NCBI RefSeq assembly: GCF_029871235.1
Contig: NZ_SSOM01000080.1
Span: forward strand, 152-64,151
Length of the DNA: 64,000 nt
Direction: 5' to 3'
DNA from: Pseudomonas sp. BN411
GTDB taxonomy: Bacteria > Pseudomonadota > Gammaproteobacteria > Pseudomonadales > Pseudomonadaceae
Position 1 is the first letter of the stretch. Every line of letters begins with the position of its first letter. Both the position numbers and the translations under genes were made by a program. The notes under the pieces were generated by a model. The model had not been told where the DNA came from. It did no database searches and saw nothing but the letters and a program-made list of their open reading frames with translations. Below are positions 7,180 through 16,676 of the stretch, in pieces.

Positions 7180-7560
7180 ATGAGAACATTGCGATTGGGC
7201 ACGCTGGCATTGGCGGTATGCCTGACCCTGGCAGCGGCATCAGGCATCGCCCGTGCCTCCGAAGTGCCCATGATCACCGGCGAGCAATGGATGCGGTCAA
7301 CGGAGGAGCTCAAGAAGGTCTATCTCATCGGCATCGCCAACGCCTTCGAGGTGGAAGCGGCCTACCACGCGTCGAAGCCGCCGACCGATGAGCAGAGCCT
7401 GATTCCGCGTTTCGGCAGGGGCCTGAAGGGGCACACGCTCGATACTGTGCGCGAAGGGCTGAACCAGTGGTACGCCGCCCATCCCGACCGTGTGAATCGG
7501 CCCGTCATTGAGACCATCTGGTTCGAGATGGTCGTGCCCGGCCTTGAGAAGAACAAGTAG
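7180..7560 (+). CDS. Small exported protein of unknown function
   Basis: A 126-residue protein with an N-terminal signal peptide (residues 1-27, ending ARASE). The start at 7180 follows a good site, GAGGAGGGGAG. The mature part is mostly helical (YLIGIANAFEVEAAYHA, TVREGLNQWYAAHP, VIETIWFEMVVP), with no cysteine or metal motif. The pattern is loosely like Rap1a/Tai immunity-type periplasmic proteins, but that is only an impression. It is followed after 11 bases by a glycine-zipper lipoprotein gene and probably forms an envelope operon with it. Confidence 0.75.
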   Translation: MRTLRLGTLALAVCLTLAAASGIARASEVPMITGEQWMRSTEELKKVYLIGIANAFEVEAAYHASKPPTDEQSLIPRFGRGLKGHTLDTVREGLNQWYAAHPDRVNRPVIETIWFEMVVPGLEKNK

Positions 7561-7571
7561 CGGAGATGAAC

Positions 7572-7796
7572 ATGAAGCGGTTGCTTACGTTTGCCGCAGT
7601 CCTCACCGCAGTGGGTGTGATCGGCTGCACTTCGATGTCTTCCCAGCAACAGGGAACCCTGAGCGGCGCGGCTATCGGTGCCGCGGCCGGTGCCGGTATT
7701 GCCGCCATCGCCGGTGGCAGTGGATGGACCGGCGCGGCGGTGGGCGCCGTCGCCGGCGGGGTTGTCGGCAACATCAGGGGCAGCAAGCAGAAGTAG
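7572..7796 (+). CDS. Glycine-zipper lipoprotein
   Basis: A 74-residue lipoprotein with lipobox VIGC, followed by glycine-zipper helices (GAAIGAAAGAGIAAIAGG and GAAVGAVAGGVVGN) as in SlyB/OsmB-type outer-membrane proteins. Two in-frame ATGs are six bases apart; the second (7572) is taken because the CGGAG site directly abuts the first. Probably co-transcribed with the exported protein upstream. Envelope-stress or membrane-associated roles are typical for the family. Confidence 0.8.
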   Translation: MKRLLTFAAVLTAVGVIGCTSMSSQQQGTLSGAAIGAAAGAGIAAIAGGSGWTGAAVGAVAGGVVGNIRGSKQK

Positions 7797-7966
7797 GCGG
7801 GCCAGTCCGCACCCTGGCAATGGCTTTCAATTGCCAGGGACAAGCTTGCGAAGTGACTTCAGGCCAGTAGCCCACCAGCCGGACAGATGTTCGCGGTCGA
7901 TAGCCGCCACATCCTACAGAAGCGACGTTTGGCTCCCGGAGCCGATTGTTCCGGGTGAGGTGAGCA

Positions 7967-8209
7967 ATGGATCTAGAAACCTTGGCCGTGTTGGCCGATC
8001 TGGTCGAGCGAGCCGCCACCGCGCTTGAAGCCAATGGTCGGGCAAGAGAGAGCATCGTGCTGGCAAACCCCACTCGCGAGCGGGTCCTGCTTGCCGGAGA
8101 GTTTCTGGTGGAGCAGGCCGCTGACCGGTTCCCGGCGCTTGATCCGTATGTGGCGTCGAATACGGATGGCACCATTACGCTGGTTCTGGATCGTCAGAAG
8201 GCCAGGTAA
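7967..8209 (+). CDS. Conserved-looking hypothetical protein, 80 aa
   Basis: An 80-residue soluble, acidic, mainly helical protein (LAVLADLVERAATALEANG, then LLAGEFLVEQAADRFP) ending in a short strand, TITLVLDRQKAR. A Shine-Dalgarno GAGGTGAG lies 4-5 bases before the ATG. No signal peptide and no known motif. The good ribosome site and regular amphipathic helices support a real gene. Function unknown. Confidence 0.6.
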   Translation: MDLETLAVLADLVERAATALEANGRARESIVLANPTRERVLLAGEFLVEQAADRFPALDPYVASNTDGTITLVLDRQKAR

Positions 8210-8255
8210 TCCCCTTGAGCAATTGCGCAGCGTTTCGGCGCCCTGGCAATCCGCT

Positions 8256-8277
8256 CGTGCGCATGGCGCACCCCACC
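8256..8277. repeat. GTAGGGTGCG-class repeat half-unit
   Basis: CGTGCGCATGGCGCACCCCACC, with GTGCG and CGCAC arms, lies in the short gap between two small hypothetical genes. It is the same class as at 11072-11090. Confidence 0.55.
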
Positions 8278-8391
8278 GGCGCAGTTTCATCCCGCTGGCT
8301 GATGGGCACGGCGATACAGGCTGCTGCCTTCAACTTGCTGGCTACACTCATATCGATTCGAGCGTGCTTCTCCAGAAATTGGGAGAGCCAA

Positions 8392-8601
8392 GTGGAGCTA
8401 ATGATTGAGCAGGCCACCGTGCAGGAGAAACCTGTATGGCTGGTCCATGCCTGCGGCATGACGTTCAGTTTTCATGACGAGGCTTCCGCCGTGCAATTCG
8501 CGACTAAGCTGCAAGAGCGAGTTGACGCGCCTCACCAACTTTCAGCGGAAGCGGTGAAGCATTGGGCAGCTGAGCATTACCACATGCTACGAGGCTCCTA
8601 G
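8392..8601 (+). CDS. Small conserved-looking hypothetical protein
   Basis: A 69-residue protein without signal peptide: WLVHACGMTFSFHDEASAVQF followed by a helix, TKLQERVDAP, and a C-terminal HWAAEHYHML. The GTG at 8392 is preferred, with GGGAG six bases upstream; ATG 8401 in the same frame is an alternative. The frame remains open to 8215, but that part overlaps a palindromic repeat and is not credible coding sequence. Function unknown. Confidence 0.55.
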   Translation: MELMIEQATVQEKPVWLVHACGMTFSFHDEASAVQFATKLQERVDAPHQLSAEAVKHWAAEHYHMLRGS

Positions 8602-8789
8602 CGGTCCAAGCGATTCGAAAGGCAGTGCCCGGCTGCGGGGCACGAGTTGGATCGAACCAGCTCCCAGCAGTGATTCAAGCAGTCTGTTCGGTGGCGGGGA
8701 CCACTCGAAGGGTCATGCTGTGCGGTAGCGACCATTTCCAGTTGGCCGGCCATTCAATTGAGCGATGCCTTTTTGGCAAGGAGCTTTAC

Positions 8790-10280
8790 ATGGTCGATTC
8801 AACCAGCAACGTGCAGTTGGGTAAGCAGGCCGAACCCGGCAAGCAGACACAGGTCGCCGCCTCCAGCGATAAATTGAAGGTCGGGGCGCTGATCGCCCTG
8901 GTCGTCGGCTCGATGGTTGGCGGCGGTATCTTCTCCCTTCCACAGAACATTGCAGCGAGCGCCAGCGCCGGCGCCACCCTGATCGGCTGGCTGATCACCG
9001 GGGTCGGCATGTTGATGCTGGCCTTCGTCTTCCAGACCCTCGCCAACCGCAAGCCCAAGCTCGATGGCGGTGTGTATGCCTATGCCAAGGCCGGCTTTGG
9101 CGATTACATGGGCTTCTCTTCGGCCTGGGGCTACTGGATCAGCGCCTGGATCGGCAACGTCAGCTACATGGTGCTGCTGTTCAGCACTCTGGGCTTCTTC
9201 TTCCCCCTGTTCGGTGAGGGCAACACCCTGCCCGCGATCATCTGCGCCTCGGTGCTGCTGTGGCTCCTGCACTTCCTGGTGCTGCGCGGGATCAAGGAAG
9301 CGGCTTTCATCAACACCCTGACCACCATCGCCAAGATGGTGCCGCTGGCGCTGTTCATCGTCATTTGCGCCATCGCCTTCAAGCTGGATGTGTTCACCTC
9401 AGATTTCTGGGGCGCCGGCAACAGTGACCTGGGCACAGTGATGAACCAGGTGCGCAGCATGATGCTGGTCACCGTCTGGGTGTTCATCGGCATCGAGGGT
9501 GCGAGCATCTTCTCCGCCCGCGCCGAGAAGCGCAGCGACGTCGGCAAGGCCACGGTGGTCGGCTTCGTTGGCGTGCTCCTGCTGCTGGTGGCAGTCAACG
9601 TGCTGTCCCAGGGCATCCTGGCCCAGGCCCAGCTGTCTGGCTTGAAGAATCCGTCGATGGCTGGCGTGCTGGAGAGCGTGGTCGGTCATTGGGGTGCTGT
9701 CCTCATCAGCGTCGGGCTGATCATCTCCCTGGCCGGTGCTCTGCTGTCCTGGACACTGCTGTGTGCCGAGATTCTCTTCGCCAGCGCCCGCGACCACACC
9801 ATGCCGGAGTTCCTGCGCAAGGAAAACGCCAACCAGGTGCCGGTCAACGCCTTGTGGCTGTCCAACGGGCTGATCCAGCTGTTCCTGATCATCACCCTGT
9901 TCAACAGCTCCACCTACCTCAGCCTGCTGTACCTGGCCACCTCGATGATCCTGGTGCCGTACTTCTGGTCCGCCGCCTACGCCTTGCTGTTGGCCTGGCG
10001 GCATGAAACCTACGAGCAAGCTCCCGGCGAGCGTGGCAAGGACCTGCTGATCGCACTGATCGCCGTGCTCTACGCCGTCTGGCTGGTGTACGCGGCAGGG
10101 GTGCAGTACCTGCTGCTGTCGGCGTTGCTCTATGCCCCCGGGGCGATCCTGTTCGCCAAGGCCAAGCGCGAACTGGGGCAGCCGGTGTTCACCTCGGTGG
10201 AGAAGGTGATCTTCCTGGTGGTGCTGATTGGTGCGCTGATCGCCGGATACGGCCTGTACAGCGGTTTCCTCAGCCTCTGA
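8790..10280 (+). CDS. arcD: Basic amino-acid antiporter, ArcD (arginine/ornithine) type
   Basis: A 496-residue APC-superfamily permease with about 12-13 membrane helices. Signature regions: GALIALVVGSMVGGGIFSLPQN (first helix with the substrate-binding GSMVGGGIF loop), YAYAKAGFGDYMGFSSAWGYW, and FIGIEGASIFSARAEKRSDVGKAT, which is characteristic of the basic-amino-acid/polyamine antiporter group. ArcD exchanges arginine for ornithine. Start 8790 is supported by AAGGAG six bases upstream; the upstream extension has no homology-like features. In P. aeruginosa arcD leads arcABC; here none follows, and I see no clear ANR box in the 170 bases upstream. It may therefore serve another basic amino acid (lysine, ornithine) or scavenging. 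Confidence 0.85.
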   Translation: MVDSTSNVQLGKQAEPGKQTQVAASSDKLKVGALIALVVGSMVGGGIFSLPQNIAASASAGATLIGWLITGVGMLMLAFVFQTLANRKPKLDGGVYAYAKAGFGDYMGFSSAWGYWISAWIGNVSYMVLLFSTLGFFFPLFGEGNTLPAIICASVLLWLLHFLVLRGIKEAAFINTLTTIAKMVPLALFIVICAIAFKLDVFTSDFWGAGNSDLGTVMNQVRSMMLVTVWVFIGIEGASIFSARAEKRSDVGKATVVGFVGVLLLLVAVNVLSQGILAQAQLSGLKNPSMAGVLESVVGHWGAVLISVGLIISLAGALLSWTLLCAEILFASARDHTMPEFLRKENANQVPVNALWLSNGLIQLFLIITLFNSSTYLSLLYLATSMILVPYFWSAAYALLLAWRHETYEQAPGERGKDLLIALIAVLYAVWLVYAAGVQYLLLSALLYAPGAILFAKAKRELGQPVFTSVEKVIFLVVLIGALIAGYGLYSGFLSL

Positions 10281-10291
10281 CGCCGGGCATC

Positions 10292-10321
10292 CACGGCGGA
10301 CGGCGTTATCCGTCCGCCGTG
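10292..10321 (+). terminator. Perfect 12-bp hairpin between arcD and VIT-like gene
   Basis: CACGGCGGACGG (10292-10303) and CCGTCCGCCGTG (10310-10321) pair perfectly around the loop CGTTAT. The T-run expected of an intrinsic terminator is absent, so it may be a partial terminator or an mRNA-stabilising element separating the two genes. Confidence 0.5.
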
Positions 10322-10349
10322 ACCGGTTCGAATTTCGAGAAAGTACGCC

Positions 10350-11012
10350 ATGGATAGACCTGGAGACGAATCAAGGCAGCGGGTGCTTGATCCCGTGGAT
10401 CGCGCTACCGAAGTGATTTTCGGACTGCTGATGGCAATGACCTTCATCGGGTCACTGAGCGTTGCGACGTCGGGCCGTGAAGAGGCGCGAACCATGCTGA
10501 TCGCGGCTTTCGGCTGCAACCTCGCGTGGGGCCTGGCCGATTCCGTGATCTACCTGCTGCGCACCTGGACCGAACGTACCCGTAGCCGAACGCTGATGGC
10601 CCGCCTGCAGGGGGACGCAGGGGCGGACAGGGGGAGGGCGCTGATAGCCGACGCGCTGCCGCCGCGCATAGCCGAGGCGGCGGACCCCGACGGATTGGAG
10701 ATGCTGCGTTTGCGCTTGCTGCTCAACGCTGACAAGCCTTTTCGCTCGCGGCTGGACTTCGAAGACATCAAGGGCGCGTTCGGCACCTTCCTGCTGGTGG
10801 TGCTGGCGACCTTTCCTCCGGTGGTTCCGTTCCTGCTGATCGATACCACCGGAGTGGCGATCCGCACCTCCAACCTGGTGGCCCTGGGGATGCTGTTCCT
10901 CAGCGGCTGGCTGCTGGCCCGCTACTCCGGCGGCAACACCTGGGCAACGGGCGCGGCATTGGCGTTGGTGGGAACGGCGTTGCTCTTCGCAATCATCGCG
11001 CTGGGCGGGTGA
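10350..11012 (+). CDS. VIT1/CCC1-like membrane protein
   Basis: A 220-residue membrane protein. The N-terminal helices ATEVIFGLLMAMTFIGSLS and MLIAAFGCNLAWGLADSVIYLL resemble those of VIT/CCC1 iron/manganese transporter-like proteins. A cytoplasmic stretch (residues 72-140) follows, then three more helices (FLLVVLATFPPVVPFLL, LVALGMLFLSGWLLARY, GAALALVGTALLFAIIAL). The metal-binding cytoplasmic helix of true VIT transporters is not obvious. Probable role is membrane transport; substrate not inferable. Lies 69 bases after arcD, beyond a hairpin. Confidence 0.7.
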   Translation: MDRPGDESRQRVLDPVDRATEVIFGLLMAMTFIGSLSVATSGREEARTMLIAAFGCNLAWGLADSVIYLLRTWTERTRSRTLMARLQGDAGADRGRALIADALPPRIAEAADPDGLEMLRLRLLLNADKPFRSRLDFEDIKGAFGTFLLVVLATFPPVVPFLLIDTTGVAIRTSNLVALGMLFLSGWLLARYSGGNTWATGAALALVGTALLFAIIALGG

Positions 11013-11016
11013 CCGA

Positions 11017-11090
11017 GGTAGGGTGCGTCGCGCTCACCGTTCAAGGGATTGCGCGAAGCTCAGTTACCCGTGCGCATGGCGCACCCTACC
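11017..11090. repeat. GTAGGGTGCG-class palindromic repeat, full unit
   Basis: GGTAGGGTGCG at the left edge and CGCACCCTACC at 11080-11090 are inverted copies enclosing about 50 bases. It sits between the convergent VIT-like and sensor-kinase genes and may function as a terminator. Confidence 0.65.
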
Positions 11091-11102
11091 TACGAACCAC
11101 GC

Positions 11103-14100
11103 TCACTCAGTGGCCATTTCCTGCAACATCTCCAGCGCTCGATCAAAGTCGAAAAGCTCGACCTGCTGCGCCACCTTGGCCAGAAGCGCCGCCTCTTCCG
11201 GGCCGCTAGCCATGGCTTGCAGCGCCTTGAGGGTATCCAAGGCTGCTGTATCGCTATCGGCCAGGAGCCGCTTCAGTTCGGTCAGGCGAGCGCCAAACCG
11301 GGCCTGTGAACGTGGCACTGCGGGCAGCTCAGTGGCGGGACTCGATTGCGCGACCCCAGCGAGGGCGGCCAGCAACGGAGAAAGGCAGCGCTCGACCTCC
11401 AGGAGCCGGGCCTGTATCTCCTCGGACGCCTCCCCAGCGAGGCAGGCCTGTTCCAGCGCGGCGGCTGCCTGAGCCACCGTCCCGGCACCGATATTGCCGG
11501 CGGTGCCGCGCAAGGTATGGGCCAGCCGGGTTGGCGCCGTCGGATCGTCGCTGGCACTTGCCTGCTGGAACTGTTCACTGAAACGCGCCTGGCTGGCATG
11601 GAACTTACGTAGCAGACGCAGGTACAGGTCACGGTTTCCCATGCAGGTCGCGAGACCTGCGGCCATGTCGATGCCTTCCAGGCGCTCGGGCAGCTCCGTG
11701 GTTGCCTCGGGAGCTTTGACCACCGGCGCCTCAGCCTTGCGACGGGCACCCGGCCTGATCCACCTGGCCAAGGTAGCGAACATGTCGGTCACGTTCAGTG
11801 GCTTGGAAATATGGTCGTTCATGCCGCTGGCCAGGGCCTGCTCGCGATCACCCGCCATGGCATTGGCGGTCATGGCAATCACTGGCATTTCATCGAAGCG
11901 GGGTTGCTGGCGAATCCGGCGGGTGGCCGTGTAGCCATCCATCACCGGCATCTGGCAATCCATCAGCACGCCATCGAAATCCGCGTCCTGTTCCAGCAGG
12001 TCGAGCGCCTGTTGCCCGTCAACCACCTGACTCAGCTCGACTCCGGCGCCCTGCAGCAGCTCGCTGGCGAGTTCACGGTTGAGTTCGTTGTCTTCCACCA
12101 GCAGCAGGCGGGCGCCCCGCAAGCCGGCCATGTCGTTTGCACTTTGCCCGTAGCGCTCGCTGGCGCGGGTTCCGGCCTGGGGCACCTTGCCGAGCACCGT
12201 GCCCAATGCTTCCAGCAAGGTGGAAGGGGTCACCGGCTTGGTCAGTACGACCGGCAGAGTCACGCCCTGACGCTGGGCCTGCTCGCGCACCTCTTCACGG
12301 CCAAAGGCGGTGACCATGATCACCGATGGCGTGCGTTCCAGATTGGCCTCATGCATTCGCCGTACCGTCTCCACGCCATCCATGCCGGGCATGCGCCAGT
12401 CCATCAGCACCAGGTCATAGGGCAGGTTGCGCTGCTCGGCATCCACCAGCATGCGCAAGGCCAGGCCACCGCTGTCGGCTACGTCCACCTCCACGCCGTA
12501 GCTCCTGGCCATGCTGGAGAGGATTTCGCGGGCGCTGGCATTGTCGTCCACCACCAGAACCCGCGTGCCGAGCAATTCGTCGGCGGTGAACATGCGCCGT
12601 GGCTGCGCATTGCGCTGTATGTCCAGGCTCAGGCTGAAATGAAAGGTCGAGCCCTGGCCGGGCACGCTTTCCACCCAGATGCGCCCGCCCATGAGTTCCA
12701 CCAGGCGTTTGGAGATGGAGAGGCCAAGCCCGGTGCCGCCGTATTTGCGGGTGGTCGAGCTGTCGGCCTGGCTGAAGGACTGGAACATGCGCCCGCACTG
12801 TTCCTCGCTCATGCCGATACCGGTGTCGCGCACCCAGAAATGCAGTTCCACCCGCGCATCGTCGCCCCCGATGCGCTCCACACCTACGACGATCTCGCCA
12901 CGTTCGGTGAATTTCGCCGCGTTGTTACCCAGGTTGATCAACACCTGCCCCAGACGCAGCGGATCGCCCAGCAGCGCCGTCGGCAGGTTGGGGGAGGTGT
13001 TGTAGAGCAGCTCCAGGCCTTTGTCCTCCGCCTTCAGGCCGACCATGCTGGCGAAGTTCTCCAGTACATCCTCCAGGTGGAAGGGAATGACTTCGAGGTC
13101 CATCTTGCCGGCTTCGATCTTGGAGAAGTCGAGGATGTCATTGATGATCCCCAGCAGATTTTCTGCCGAGCGATGCACCTTCTCGATGTAGTTGCGTTGC
13201 CGCGGGTCCAGCTCCGTGCGCAGTGCCAGATGGCTCATGCCGATGATGGCGTTCATCGGTGTGCGGATCTCGTGGCTCATGTTGGCCAGGAAATCGCTCT
13301 TGGCTCGGGTGGCCTCTTCGGCCATCTCCCTGGCGCGTTGCACCACGGCTTCGGCTTGCTTGCGCTCGCTGATGTCACGCGCCGAGGCGCACACGCAGGT
13401 GCCGCGCCCCTCCAGCGCCGGCAGGTGTGACAGGCCGATCTCCACGGAGAAAAGGCTGCCGTCCTTGCGCACGCCCTGCAGGTCGTCCAGGTTGGCGCCC
13501 ATCTGCCGGGTGCCGCCCTGAGCCATGAAACCGTCCCGCAACTCGACGTGGCGTGCACGGTACGCGCTGGGCACGAGACGCTCGACGGATTCACCTATCA
13601 GTTCACCGGTGGCGTAGCCGAACAGGCTGTCCAGCTGTGGGTTGGTCATCAGGATGCGACCGTCAGAGCCAATGACGATCATGCCGTCGGGCGCCGCCTC
13701 GATGATGCCCCGGTACCAGGCCTCGGTAGCACGCAGCGCACTCTGCTGCGATTCCAGTTCCTGCGCCTGCTGTTCCAGTTGCAGCGCCTGGGCGCCCATT
13801 TCGTCGGCCTGCCGGCGCGTTTCCGCGAGCAATTCCTGCACGGCCAGATTGCGCTCCATCAGCGCCATGGCCCCGGCCAGCCTGGGCAGCGCCTCCTGCA
13901 ACAAGGCCGTCTCGCGCTCGCCCAACGCCTGGAACCCAGCCAGTTCGAGCACGCCATGCAGCCGGTCGCCACGCAGGATTGGTTGCAGCAGCAGATAGCT
14001 GGCCGGCAGTTCGCCCAGTTGCGAGCGCAGCCGGCCAAACTCCTGTGGCAACCCCTCGAACTGGCGCGGCGTGCGGTCAAGCGCGCACTGTCCGAGCAAG

Positions 14101-15140
14101 CCGGTGCCCAGTGCTACAACGTCATTCGGTGGGTATTCCGGGTCCGTGGCGTAACTGCCCATGAGTTCCAGATGATCACTGCCTTGCCGGAGGCTGTAGA
14201 GCACGCCACGGCAGGTGCCGAGCATGCCGGCCATGTGTCGGAGAAAGGTCTGGGCGAGCTCATCCGGCGTGGTTGCTTGCGGCAGGTCGGCCTGCAAGTG
14301 CGCTGACTGCGCCTGAATCCAGCGCTGACGATCCAGTTGCTGGGCTTTGGTCTGCAGTGTGGCAATGGCGCGGGCCAGGTCGCCCGTTTCGTTCGCCATG
14401 TCGGTATGGGGGATGTGCTGATCCAACTGCCCCGCAGTCAGCTGGTCGACGGCAACACGCACCCGGTTGAGCGGCAGTCGAATCGAGCGGCTGACCAGGC
14501 TGGCGAGCAGCAGTGCCAGCGTCAGCCCACCCAGCAGCAGTACGTAGGTCAGGGTCGTGCTGAACCGGGCGAACTCGGCGATCTGCTTGGCGGTGTCATG
14601 GATGAAGTCTTCCTTGACCTGTGCCATGCGGTTGAGCAACTGGTCGGCCTGCTGGTCCAGGGCCTGGAACTCGTCGCTGTTGAGCTGCATCAGCGCCTGG
14701 CCCTGATACCCCCGGCCGACCAGATCCAGGGCTTCCTCACCGCCACGCTGTATGCGTTCAAGCAGCACCTCCAGCTCGGCCAGTTGCACCAGGCTCTGTG
14801 GCAGGCGCAGCGTCGGCCGCGCCTGAGCCAGCGACTCCTGTAATCGCTCGTGGGTCTCGTTCAGCTGCTTCAGCGCTTCGATACGGATTTCTCCGCTGCT
14901 GGTTCCCACGGCGCGCTGCAGCGCCTGGACCAGATGCGGCAGCTGCGCACGTGCTTCCTGCAGGTGGGCGGCGCCTACCAGATCCTTCTGGTACAGCTGC
15001 TGCATATCGCGCTGCAACAATTCCTGGGTGCGCAGGCTTTGCACGCCGAGAACCAGGACCAGCGCCAGCAGCGCGGCAAATCCCATGACCAGCTTGTTGC
15101 GCAGGGACAGGCGCTCAAGCAGGGCAGACACTTTGTTCAT
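11103..15140 (-). CDS. Hybrid sensor histidine kinase with two receivers and HPt
   Basis: A 1345-residue membrane sensor. Order: TM1 (about 18-36), an all-helical periplasmic sensor of about 155 residues (four-helix-bundle like), TM2 (about 196-216), HAMP, a GAF-like domain (about 280-430), a coiled coil, a PAS domain (about 470-595, [16 protein letters not shown]), HisKA with [14 protein letters not shown] (phospho-His near 622), HATPase ([23 protein letters not shown]), receiver 1 (DWRMPGMDG, Asp near 913), receiver 2 (DCQMPVMDG, Asp near 1059) and a C-terminal HPt ([11 protein letters not shown], His near 1208). This supports a full four-step phosphorelay. It lies 42 bases downstream of an HD-GYP response regulator in the same operon, so signal output is probably to cyclic-di-GMP. 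Confidence 0.92.
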   Translation of the reverse strand: MNKVSALLERLSLRNKLVMGFAALLALVLVLGVQSLRTQELLQRDMQQLYQKDLVGAAHLQEARAQLPHLVQALQRAVGTSSGEIRIEALKQLNETHERLQESLAQARPTLRLPQSLVQLAELEVLLERIQRGGEEALDLVGRGYQGQALMQLNSDEFQALDQQADQLLNRMAQVKEDFIHDTAKQIAEFARFSTTLTYVLLLGGLTLALLLASLVSRSIRLPLNRVRVAVDQLTAGQLDQHIPHTDMANETGDLARAIATLQTKAQQLDRQRWIQAQSAHLQADLPQATTPDELAQTFLRHMAGMLGTCRGVLYSLRQGSDHLELMGSYATDPEYPPNDVVALGTGLLGQCALDRTPRQFEGLPQEFGRLRSQLGELPASYLLLQPILRGDRLHGVLELAGFQALGERETALLQEALPRLAGAMALMERNLAVQELLAETRRQADEMGAQALQLEQQAQELESQQSALRATEAWYRGIIEAAPDGMIVIGSDGRILMTNPQLDSLFGYATGELIGESVERLVPSAYRARHVELRDGFMAQGGTRQMGANLDDLQGVRKDGSLFSVEIGLSHLPALEGRGTCVCASARDISERKQAEAVVQRAREMAEEATRAKSDFLANMSHEIRTPMNAIIGMSHLALRTELDPRQRNYIEKVHRSAENLLGIINDILDFSKIEAGKMDLEVIPFHLEDVLENFASMVGLKAEDKGLELLYNTSPNLPTALLGDPLRLGQVLINLGNNAAKFTERGEIVVGVERIGGDDARVELHFWVRDTGIGMSEEQCGRMFQSFSQADSSTTRKYGGTGLGLSISKRLVELMGGRIWVESVPGQGSTFHFSLSLDIQRNAQPRRMFTADELLGTRVLVVDDNASAREILSSMARSYGVEVDVADSGGLALRMLVDAEQRNLPYDLVLMDWRMPGMDGVETVRRMHEANLERTPSVIMVTAFGREEVREQAQRQGVTLPVVLTKPVTPSTLLEALGTVLGKVPQAGTRASERYGQSANDMAGLRGARLLLVEDNELNRELASELLQGAGVELSQVVDGQQALDLLEQDADFDGVLMDCQMPVMDGYTATRRIRQQPRFDEMPVIAMTANAMAGDREQALASGMNDHISKPLNVTDMFATLARWIRPGARRKAEAPVVKAPEATTELPERLEGIDMAAGLATCMGNRDLYLRLLRKFHASQARFSEQFQQASASDDPTAPTRLAHTLRGTAGNIGAGTVAQAAAALEQACLAGEASEEIQARLLEVERCLSPLLAALAGVAQSSPATELPAVPRSQARFGARLTELKRLLADSDTAALDTLKALQAMASGPEEAALLAKVAQQVELFDFDRALEMLQEMATE

Positions 15141-15182
15141 GGCAACTCCCCATTGCCGAAACCAGAAAGGTCACGCCGAGAC

Positions 15183-16340
15183 TCAGGGTTCCTGCGCGAT
15201 GTGCTCAAGGGCCGCGAGTTGCCTGGCCATGTCCTGGTCGCTGTCGGCATAACGTTCTGCAATCGTGCGGAATTGTCCATGGCAACTCAGGAAGGCATCG
15301 CAGATGTCAGGGTCGAAGTGCGAGCCGCGCCCCTGACGGATGATCTCCACCGCCTGCTCATGAGACATACCTGCCTTGTAAACGCGCCGGCTGATCAGTG
15401 CGTCATAGACATCCGCAACGGCCATCAGCCGCGCACTGATGGGAATGTCATCGGCAGCCAGCCCCTCGGGATAGCCGCTGCCGTCCCACTTTTCCTGGTG
15501 GCTGTAGGCAATTTCCTTGGCCAGACGCAGGAAGCCGACGGAGATGCCCAACTGATCCTCGGCATGCTGGATGGCATCCCGACCCAGGGTGGTATGGGTT
15601 TTCATGATGTCGAACTCTTCCGGGGTCAGGCGCCCTGGTTTGAGCAGGATGTAGTCGGGAATGCCGATCTTGCCGATGTCGTGCAGCGGAGCTGACTTGA
15701 ACAGCAGTCGAATGGTCTCGTCATTGAGGAAGTGCCTGAAGCGTGGATGGTCGCGCAGCAGTTCGGCCAGCAGCTCCACGTAGTGCTGGGTACGGCGGAT
15801 ATGGTTGCCCGTCTCGTTGTCCCGGGTTTCGGCGAGCGAGGTCATGGCCTGGATGGTCACGTCCTGAATGGCCATGACTTCGGCGGTGCGGCGTTGCACT
15901 TCCTTCTCCAGGTATTCCTTCTGGTCACGCAGGAAGTCGGCTGCGGCCTTGATCTTCAGCTGGGTTTCCACCCGTGCCAGAACCACCGGTGGGCTGATCG
16001 GCTTGGTGATGTAGTCCACGGCGCCCAGTTTCAAGCCAAGGATCTCGTCCTCCATGGCTGCCATGGCAGTGAGAAAGATGATGGGAATGTCAGTGGTACG
16101 AGGATCGTGCTTGAGCTGTTCCGCCACCTGATGGCCGGAAAGCCCCGGCATCATGATGTCCAGCAGGATCAGGTCCGGCAGTGGATCAGCCTGCAGTAAC
16201 CGAAGTGCCTTCTCGCCGCTGTTGGCGGCCTTGACCCGATACCGGTCCTTCAACAGGTCGGCCATGAGCATCAGGTTGTCGGGCGTGTCGTCCACAACGA
16301 GCACCGTGGCTGCCTTATAGGTGTCTTGCGTGCTGTCCAT
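15183..16340 (-). CDS. Response regulator with HD-GYP phosphodiesterase domain
   Basis: A 385-residue two-domain protein. The receiver domain (residues 10-125) has VVDDTPDN, phospho-acceptor D61 in LLDIMMPG and the TKP lysine. The HD-GYP domain (165-360) has GNHIRRTQHY, the catalytic H220-D221 in LHDIGKIGIPD, HTTLGRD, SHQEKWDGSGYP (281-291) and VADVYDAL. HD-GYP domains hydrolyse cyclic-di-GMP. Start 16340 (MDSTQD) is the family-consistent ATG; the longer open frame to 16457 runs into low-complexity sequence. First gene of a two-gene operon with the hybrid kinase. Confidence 0.93.
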   Translation of the reverse strand: MDSTQDTYKAATVLVVDDTPDNLMLMADLLKDRYRVKAANSGEKALRLLQADPLPDLILLDIMMPGLSGHQVAEQLKHDPRTTDIPIIFLTAMAAMEDEILGLKLGAVDYITKPISPPVVLARVETQLKIKAAADFLRDQKEYLEKEVQRRTAEVMAIQDVTIQAMTSLAETRDNETGNHIRRTQHYVELLAELLRDHPRFRHFLNDETIRLLFKSAPLHDIGKIGIPDYILLKPGRLTPEEFDIMKTHTTLGRDAIQHAEDQLGISVGFLRLAKEIAYSHQEKWDGSGYPEGLAADDIPISARLMAVADVYDALISRRVYKAGMSHEQAVEIIRQGRGSHFDPDICDAFLSCHGQFRTIAERYADSDQDMARQLAALEHIAQEP

Positions 16341-16411
16341 GATCAGAAGCTCCCCCAGCCAGTCAGTGAGCGGCGCAGACTCCTGCCGCTCGGTTGTAGG
16401 GGAGATTAGTC

Positions 16412-16576
16412 GTGGATTGTGGAGATGACGATTCTGGCCCCCACCTTCCCGCCTCACAGGCCCCGCAGCCGCTCAACGAAATTGCGGAATGCTGCTGGTT
16501 CCCCCTGGAGTTCCTTGACGACGAGAACTGCCACAAGGCCGTCCATCGCCTGTTCAAGGAGGCGGCGACGGCTTGA
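16412..16576 (+). CDS. Candidate small protein, 54 aa
   Basis: A GTG-initiated frame of 54 residues preceded by an excellent site, AGGGGAG (16398-16404), with 7-base spacing. The protein begins with an acidic patch (DCGDDDSG) and ends in a helix-like segment (DDENCHKAVHRLFKEAATA) with two adjacent cysteines before a tryptophan. It is divergent from the HD-GYP regulator. No family recognised. It could be a chance frame; the ribosome site and the amphipathic C-terminus are the only support. Confidence 0.4.
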   Translation: MDCGDDDSGPHLPASQAPQPLNEIAECCWFPLEFLDDENCHKAVHRLFKEAATA

Positions 16577-16586
16577 TGGGTTAACC

Positions 16587-16642
16587 GTAGGGTGGGCTTC
16601 AGCCCACCACTACAGAAACATGTGAGCTAAAGCCCACCCTAC
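16587..16642. repeat. 13-bp perfect inverted repeat of GTAGGGTG class
   Basis: GTAGGGTGGGCTT (16587-16599) and AAGCCCACCCTAC (16630-16642) are exact inverted copies 30 bases apart, with an internal AGCCCACC as well. Placed just beyond the cusA stop, it may act as terminator for the cus operon. Confidence 0.7.
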
Positions 16643-16676
16643 AAGGCGCGGCCACAGGTTTAGGTGAATGTGCCGC

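Noticed and set aside
11811-13430. 539-codon open frame on the plus strand
   Set aside because: Lies wholly opposite the sensor kinase and encodes a His/Gln/Ala-rich protein without domain features; a GC-driven shadow of the real minus-strand gene.
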